Below are positions 58,101 to 64,000 of a DNA stretch of 64,000 nt, one piece after another; within the stretch, counting starts at the first letter, position 1, and each line of letters starts with the position of its first letter. The DNA lies in NCBI RefSeq assembly GCF_037038585.1, contig NC_092541.1:257445-321444 (forward strand). The letters run 5' to 3'. The notes beneath the pieces were generated by a model that did no database searches, was not told the DNA's origin, and worked only from the letters and a program-made list of their open reading frames with translations. Source of the stretch: Patagioenas fasciata (taxonomy: Eukaryota > Chordata > Aves > Columbiformes > Columbidae). The position numbers were made by a program, and so were the translations under genes.

Positions 58101-60820
58101 CCCATGCCCATGTGCCTGTGGCTGATGGGACCCTGGTGTCCCTGTGGGGGCACCCAGCTGAGGTGGCACCTGTCCTGTGCCCATCCGCATCCCCACGGCA
58201 GGACCTGGGTGGCAAAGGGTGCCTGGTCCCCTCTCCCTCCCCGTGCAGGCGCAGGCGCCGCCGTCACCCCCGGGACAAAGCCACCCTGTCATCGCCTGCC
58301 CTGGCACTGCCTGTCCCCGCGCTGTCCCTGTGGCACCCTGGTGCTGCCAGCGCGGGCAGGGGACCCCTGTGCAAGCACACGCGTGTGCACCTCAGGGTGT
58401 GCGTGTGCACCACGCTGCTGCCCGCATGTCTGGCATCGTGTGCGCGGTGGCGGCGGCGCTGGGCGCGTGCGTGTGCGCAGGGCTGTGCGTGGGGCTGTGC
58501 CTGGGGGTGCTGTGGGGCGCGGCGGCGGCCGCCGGTGCTGCCGGTGTGTGCGCGGGGGCCATGCGGGCCTGGCTGCGCCGGGCGGGGGGCGGCCGGGGCG
58601 GGGGGGGTTCCTAGCGGGTGCACACGGGTGCGCGTGGCGCAGCGCCCGCCTTTCTCACCGGCACCGGGGGAGCTGAGCACGGGCCAGCAGCACCTGGGGG
58701 ACGTGGAGCAGGGGGCCCAGGCACTCGGTGGCCACCCCCGTGTCCCCTGCTGAGCCTTCTGGTCCCCAGGTCTTTGTTAAGTGCCACTTCGACTACGACC
58801 CGGCCAGCGACAGCCTCATCCCCTGCAAGGAGGCCGGGCTCCGGTTCTGCGCTGGGGACCTGCTGCAGATCGTCAACCAGGACGACCCCAACTGGTGGCA
58901 GGTCAGGGGGTCCCAGGGGTCCTGGCCCTTTTCCCCCCTCCTGGGGATCCCCCAGCAGCTGAGGTCCATGGAGGGCTGGGGTGTTCTGGGGGGTCCCTGG
59001 GAGCTGGGGGTCCCGTGGGCCAGGGTCCCCACGCGTGCTGTGCCCAGGCGTGCCACGTGGAGGGCGGCAGCGCGGGGCTGGTGCCCAGCCAGCTGCTGGA
59101 GGAGAAGCGCAAAGCCTTTGTCCGCCGGGACGCCGAGGTGACCCCCGCATCGGGTACGTGGCCCCTGCATCGGGTACGTGGCCCCCGCATCGGTTCTCGG
59201 TGGGGACGTGGCCCTGGGGGTGGGGGGACACGTGGCCACCTGCTGAGGGGCAGGACAGCGGGTCCCCTGCACCCCGTGATGATGTCCCCATTGCCATGGC
59301 GCTGCCCTCGCGGCAGGTTCAGATCCCACGGCACTGTCCCCGTGCCATGGCGCTGTCCCTGTCCCCATCCCCAGCTCAGCAGTGCCTGTGCCCTGGCAGG
59401 GGCCCTGTGTGGCAGCCTCAGTGGGAAGAGGAAGAAGAGGATGATGTACCTGACGACAAAGAATGCCGGTGAGCGTCCCCCCAGGGCAGGGGGACAGTCC
59501 TCAGGTCATGCCTGTGGTGGCATCTCATGGGACGGCGTGTCCCGGGGTCCCCATGGCACCTGGCTGGGGTGACAGCCCTGTCCCTTGCGCAGAGTTCGAC
59601 CGCCACGAGCTGCTGATCTACGAGGAGGTGGCGCGGATGCCGCCGTTCCGCCGGAAAACGCTGGTGCTGATCGGGGCGCAGGGCGTGGGGCGCCGCAGCC
59701 TCAAGAACAAGCTCATCATGTCGGACCAGGCGCGCTACGGCACCACCATCCCCTGTGAGTGTCCCCGTGTCCCCCAGCATCCCTGTCCCCTGCCGGCACC
59801 ACCATCCCTGGCACAGCCGGTGCAACCTGGCGGCCCCGTGTCTGTCCCCGTGGGCTGTCGGTGCCCCCAGGGTGGGACCCCGGGGCGGGGGTTGCGCTGA
59901 TGGGCGTCCCCGGGCAGACACGTCGCGGAAGCCGAAGGAGAGCGAGAAGGACGGGCACGGGTACCGGTTCGTGTCGCGGGGGGAGATGGAGGCGGACATC
60001 AGGGCCGGGCGCTACCTGGAGCACGGCGAGTACGAGGGGAACCTCTACGGCACCAAGATCGACTCCATCCGCGCCGTGGTGGAGGCCGGCAAGATGTGCA
60101 TCCTGGACGTGAACCCCCAGGTGGGGGACACGGGACACACCACGGGGTGGCCAGGGCCGCCCCCACCCAGGGCTCAGCGCCGCCCCCTCCACGCAGGCAG
60201 TGAAGGTGCTGAGAACGGCTGAATTCGTGCCATACGTGGTGTTCATCGAAGCCCCGTGCCCCGAGACGCTGCGGGCTATGAACCGCGCGGCGCTGGAGAG
60301 CGGCGTGGCCACCAAGCAGCTGACGGTGGGTCCCCTCCCCCATGCCCTCCCCGGGGTGCAGCGAGGCCTGGGGCACTGGGGGCGCTGATGCGCGGGGTGT
60401 GCGGGGCGGGGGCACTGGGGGCGCTGATGCGCGGGGCGTGCGGGGCGGGGGCACTGGGGGCGCTGATGCGCGGGGCGTGCGGGGCGGGGGCACTGGGGGC
60501 GCTGATGCGCGGGGCGTGCGGGGCGGGGGCACTGGGGGCGCTGATGCGCGGGGCGTGCGGGGCGGGGGCACTGGGGGCGCTGATGCGCGGGGCGTGCGGG
60601 GCGGGGGCACTGGGGGCGCTGATGCGCGGGGTGTGCGGGGCAGGAGGCCGACGCGCGGCGCACGGTGGAGGAGAGCGGGCGCATCCAGCGTGGCTACGGC
60701 CACTACTTCGACCTCAGCCTGACCAACGACGACCTGGAGCGCACGTTCGCACGGCTGCGCGAGGCCATGGAGCGGCTGCGGGCCCAGCCCCAGTGGGTGC
60801 CCGTCAGCTGGGTTTACTAG
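55184..60820 (+). CDS. MPP2: Membrane palmitoylated protein 2 (MAGUK scaffold)
   Basis: MPP2 is a p55-type MAGUK that organises membrane complexes at cell contacts and synapses. Twelve exons encode 561 aa (human about 552-576): 55184-55241, 56201-56319, 56676-56828, 56901-57050, 57507-57734, 58770-58901, 59048-59153, 59400-59468, 59593-59754, 59918-60120, 60197-60325 and 60644-60820. L27 repeats come first ([34 protein letters not shown]). The PDZ domain has [22 protein letters not shown]3 follows with [20 protein letters not shown] and the HOOK region with [20 protein letters not shown]. The GUK domain has [20 protein letters not shown] and [20 protein letters not shown]; the protein ends [10 protein letters not shown]. 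As in other MAGUKs the GUK fold probably binds protein, not GMP. The first exon ([15 protein letters not shown]) is less certain than the rest. Confidence 0.95.
55495..55640. repeat. CCATTGCATCGCACCCC repeat in MPP2 intron 1
   Basis: About six to eight imperfect units of roughly 17 bp, each with an ATTGCAT core. Confidence 0.75.
57135..57425. repeat. 58-bp minisatellite in an MPP2 intron
   Basis: The phrase GGAGTTGCTAGAGACATCGT starts at 57193, 57251, 57309 and 57367, giving an exact 58-bp period and about five copies in all. The array lies between the exons ending at 57050 and starting at 57507. Confidence 0.9.
60372..60643. repeat. MPP2: 39-bp minisatellite forming the last MPP2 3' splice site
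   Basis: Seven copies of a 39-bp unit (GCACTGGGGGCGCTGATGCG plus 19 bp) fill the intron up to the exon start at 60644. The last copy reads GTGTGCGGGGCAG where the others read GCGGGG, and this change makes the acceptor. No polypyrimidine tract is present. Confidence 0.9.
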
Positions 60821-61505
60821 AGCCCCGCAGCCCGCCCGGGCGCGGAGCTGGGCGCTGTGGTGAGCGCGCCGTGCTCGGCGCTGCAGGGGGGCTGGGTCTC
60901 TGCAGGGCCTCCCCCCGCCCATGTGCAGCCCCCCCTGCCTCCTACGCAGCCCCAGGTTCCTGGGGGGCAGAAGCGGACGGTGGGGTCCCGGGGGGGACAG
61001 ATCCCCCCTTGCTGTGCCCAGCACCCACAGCTTTTCACTGCCAAAACCTGACCCCTCCCCGTACCATCCCGGGGGACCGTGCCCCCCAGCTGCTGGGGGC
61101 GTGGGGAGGATGAGGGTCCAGCCCCTTGGGTCCCCGAGCTGAAACCCCCCCTGGGGACCCCCTTTCACCCTTCCCAGGGCGAGGGTCCCTCAGTGCCCCT
61201 TCTGCCCCCATCACCCCTTCCCAGGTAGCAATAACCCCTCTAACACCCCCCTGCCCATGTGGGTTCAGCCCTGTAATTAACCCTTAATTAACCCTCTAAT
61301 TAACCCCCAGTGGAGGAGGCTGGAGCCGGGGCTGTCGGGTGGTTGTGCCGTGGGGACGGGGACACACAGAGCACAGGGAACACACGTGCAGGTGTGTGTG
61401 CACACGCGTGTGCCCTGTCCCAGGGCCCCCCCATGGCCACCCCGCCCCCAGGCCTCTCGTTTTTGGTATTTTGCTGTGACTTTTATTAAAGATACAGAAG
61501 ATAAA
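60821..61505 (+). other. MPP2: MPP2 3' untranslated region
   Basis: C-rich sequence follows the stop. A short A/T island has repeated TTAATTAACC words at 61270-61305. The probable signal is ATTAAA at 61485-61490. Confidence 0.7.
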
Positions 61506-61639
61506 AGCAGCAGGTTAGTCCCTTAGGGCCGGATCCAGCGGGGGGGCGCCCCTGGGGAGGTCACAGTGTCACCCGGCCCTCCCCACCCGCTGCTCACGGG
61601 TTCTCTCTGCAGTGCCGTGTTTTGCCCGGTTTGGTGCCG

Positions 61640-61885
61640 GGGGGTGTGCGGGGGGGGGGGCGCGTGCACGGGGGTGTGTGGGTGCTGGGGGGGTGTGTGA
61701 GTGCCGGGGGTGTGTGGGTGCCAGAGGGGGTGCCGGGGGTGCTGCGGTGCGGTGCCGGGGGTGTGTGGGTGCCGGGGGTGCTGCGGTGCCGTGCCGGGGG
61801 TGTGTGGGTGCTGGGGGGGTGTGTGGGTGCCGGGGGTGTGCGGGTGCCGGAGGGGGTGCCGGGGGTGCTGCGGTGCGGCGCCGTT
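61640..61885. repeat. GTGTGTGGGTGCCGGGGGTG minisatellite
   Basis: About ten imperfect units lie between MPP2 and the retinol-saturase-like gene. TTTGCAC-rich low-complexity sequence continues to about 62160. No gene is seen in 61506-62290. Confidence 0.7.
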
Positions 61886-62289
61886 GCCCGGGCCGTGCTC
61901 GCCGCTGCCGGGAGGGGTCAGCAGAGCCGCACCGCGGCGGGGGGGCTGCGGGGGGCAGGGTGTGCGTGTGTTTGCCCGGGGCTGCGCGTGTCCCGCGTGT
62001 GCACGGGAGTGGCTGTGCACGTGTTAGCGCGCGTGTGTGTGCAGTTTGCACGGGCGCGGGGGGGTGTGTGTGCTTCGTTGCACAAGTGTGGGCGTGCAGG
62101 CGTTTGCACGCACATGTGTTTGCGCAGCACCCAGCCTGCCAGCGCACGCCTTGCACACGCGTGTGCACACCCCTCCACCCCAGAGCCTGCCCTGTGTCAC
62201 CCGTGTCCCAGCACTGTTACCAAGGAGTTAAGGGGGGCCGTGCCCACCCCCGGACCACGTGATTCCTGGGGTGTGGAAGGGCACATGGG

Positions 62290-62500
62290 GCTGTGGCCAT
62301 AGGGTGCCGAGGCCGTAGGGTGCTGTGCTATAGGGTGCTGTCGCTTTAAGCTGCCCTGGCTATAAGTGGCTGCCGCGGCTATAAGGTAGTGTGTCCGTAA
62401 TCCCCTCTGTCCATAAGCTGCTGGGGCTATAAGGCACCGGGGCCGTGCAGTGCGGTGTCTGCACGGTGCTGTGCGCGGTGTCTGCACGGTGCTGTGCGCT
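62290..62500 (+). promoter_or_regulatory. Repeat-built promoter with several CTATAAG boxes
   Basis: This stretch just before the retinol-saturase-like start consists of roughly 18-20-bp units. CTATAGG, CTATAAG (three times), CCATAAG and CTTTAAG lie in the region 62330-62440. A TCTGCACGGTGCTGTGCGC phrase is then duplicated at 62458-62499. Promoter function is inferred from position. Confidence 0.5.
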
Positions 62501-62507
62501 GGCAGCC

Positions 62508-64000
62508 ATGTGGGTCACGCTGCTGCTGCTGGTGGCCCTGGGCACGCTGGCGCTGGGGCTGGTGGCCCGACGGCTGCTGTCCCCGGCCGGCAACCCCTTT
62601 GCCTGGCCACCCCCGGGGCCCCCCCGCCCGCTGGTGACGGACCCGCGCGCCCGTGACAAGGTCCTGAAGCGCGGTGAGTGCCGGCGCACGCCGTCCGTCT
62701 GTCCGTCCCGTTGCTCTGGCGCGCTGTCCGTCCGCGCGGCCCGGGGCTCACGCACGCGCGTGTGCAGGGTTCAGCGCCCGCCGGGTGCCGGCGCAGCTGG
62801 ACGCCGTGGTCATCGGCAGCGGCGTGGGGGGGCTGGCGGCCGCGGGGACCCTGGCCCGGGCGGGCAAGCGGGTGCTGGTGCTGGAGCAGCACGACCGGGC
62901 CGGCGGGTGCACCCACACCTTCCAGGAGCAGGACACCGAGTTCGACGTGGGTAAGGACCCCGCACCCCCAAACCTCCCTGCCCCCACCCCAGCACCCTGG
63001 GCACTGCCCGTGCCTGCGTGTGCAGAGTGTGCAGGTGCGTGCAGTGAGTGTGTGTGTGTGCGTGCAGTGTGTGCGTGCAGTGAGTGTGTGTGTATGTGCA
63101 GTGAGTGTGTGCGTGCAGTGAGTGTGTGTGTGCAGTGAGTGCAATGTGAGTGTGTGCGGTGAGTGTGTGTAGTGTGTGCGGTGAGTGTGTGCAGTGTGTG
63201 CGGTGAGTGTGTGCAGTGTGTGTGCAGTGAGTGTGTGCAGTGTGTGCGGTGAGTGTGTGCAGTGTGTGCAGTGTGTGTGCAGTGTGTGTGAGTGTGTGTG
63301 GCAGTGAGTGTGTGCAGTGTGTGTGCAGTGAGTGTGTGCAGTGTGTGTGAGTGTGTGTGCAGTGAGTGTGTGCAGTGTGTGTGCAGTGTGTGCAGTGTGT
63401 GTGAGTGTGTGTGCAGTGAGTGTGTGCAGTGTGTGTACAGTGTGTGTGCAGTGTGTGTGCAGTGTGTGTGAGTGTGCAGTGAGTGTGTGCAGTGTGTGTG
63501 CAGTGTGTGCAGTGTGTGTGCAGTGTGTGCAGTGTGTGTGCAGTGAGTGTGTGCAGTGTGTGTGCAGTGAGTGTGTGCAGTGTGTGTGAGTGTGTGTGCA
63601 GTGAGTGTGTGCAGTGTGTGTGCAGTGTGTGTGCAGTGAGTGTGTGCAGTGTGTGTGCAGTGTGTGTGCAGCGAGCGTGTGCAGCTGCACTGTGCTCCCA
63701 GCCCACACCACCTCTCGCAGACGAAGGTCAAACCCGTGATTCCCCACCTGCCACCCTGGGGGGTCCCGCCGCGTGTCCCGGGGGGGCAGCGCTGTCCCCG
63801 CTGACCCCGTCCCGCAGGCATCCACTACGTGGGGCAGATGCACGAGGGCAGCATGCTGCGCGTGGCGCTGGACCAGCTGACGGACGGGCAGCTGCGCTGG
63901 CAGCGCCTCCCCGACCCCTACGACGAGGTGGCGCTGGGCCCACGGCGCTTCCAGCTCCGCTCCGGCAAAACCGCGTTCGCCGCCGCGCTGGAGGAGCAGT
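62508..64000 (+). CDS. Retinol-saturase-like oxidoreductase (3' end outside window)
   Basis: The protein resembles all-trans-retinol 13,14-reductase (RETSAT), an ER-membrane flavoprotein that saturates the 13-14 double bond of retinol. Exons visible: 62508-62673, 62768-62950 and 63818 to the window end. The N-terminus [20 protein letters not shown] is a membrane anchor. [20 protein letters not shown] follows, then the dinucleotide-binding motif [20 protein letters not shown] and [19 protein letters not shown], then [20 protein letters not shown]. Human RETSAT has the same layout but lies on another chromosome, so this is probably a paralogue kept next to MPP2 in birds. At least two-thirds of the protein lies beyond the window. 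Confidence 0.88.
63030..63680. repeat. GTGTGTGCAGTGA minisatellite in intron 2 of the retinol-saturase-like gene
   Basis: About 50 imperfect units of GTGTGTGCAGTGA and GTGTGTGCAGT fill most of the intron between 62950 and 63818. Long Cys/Val or His/Thr frames across it are artefacts. Confidence 0.95.

Noticed and set aside
58426-58614. A 62-codon frame rich in Ala, Cys, Leu and Val starting [13 protein letters not shown], resembling a small membrane protein
   Set aside because: It lies inside an MPP2 intron with no splice or promoter signal, and its composition follows from GCG/GTG-rich DNA. It is kept only as a note because it has an ATG and a hydrophobic run.

Overview
This window looks like a stretch of a bird microchromosome. 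It is very GC-rich, genes are packed about every 5 kb, introns are short and full of minisatellites, and all genes follow vertebrate splice rules. The peptide hormones are avian in type: a 36-residue pancreatic polypeptide starting GPAQPTYPGD and a 37-residue peptide YY starting [10 protein letters not shown]. Both differ from the chicken sequences I remember, so the species is probably another bird. Gene names rest on recalled family sequences. Exon borders were placed by hand from splice sites, reading phase and protein similarity; apart from TMUB2, each complete gene model sums to a multiple of three.

Gene order left to right: UBTF (+, 5' end outside the window), ATXN7L3 (+), TMUB2 (-), ASB16 (-), HROB (-), HDAC5 (+), G6PC3 (-), LSM12 (+), TMEM101 (+), PYY (+), PPY (+), MPP2 (+) and the start of a retinol-saturase-like gene (+, 3' end outside). 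From UBTF to MPP2 this is the human 17q21.31 order read in one direction, with one visible gap: no NAGS is seen between TMEM101 and PYY.

UBTF drives rRNA transcription, ATXN7L3 belongs to the SAGA deubiquitinase module, HDAC5 is a class IIa MEF2 corepressor, and HROB acts in homologous recombination. ASB16 is an ankyrin/SOCS-box protein. G6PC3 and TMEM101 are membrane proteins, PYY and PPY are tandem gut/islet hormones, and MPP2 is a membrane-associated guanylate kinase scaffold. Two divergent pairs (HROB/HDAC5 and G6PC3/LSM12) are separated by GC-rich promoter regions. Two convergent pairs (ATXN7L3/TMUB2 and HDAC5/G6PC3) have poly(A) signals about 200-300 bp apart.

The most unusual signals are: a 39-bp array in the last MPP2 intron whose final copy supplies the 3' splice site and which has no AG anywhere else; MEF2-type A/T islands at the HDAC5 promoter, in HDAC5 intron 2 and upstream of ASB16; a 14-bp CCTCAGTTTCCCC-type word scattered about ten times through non-coding DNA; two single-base homopolymer defects that break TMUB2; a divergent HDAC5 with no acidic stretch and a 9-bp coding repeat at its end; and several unrelated satellites around PPY/MPP2 that share a TTGCA core. 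I saw no CRISPR array, tRNA, rRNA, transposon with coding capacity or virus-derived element.
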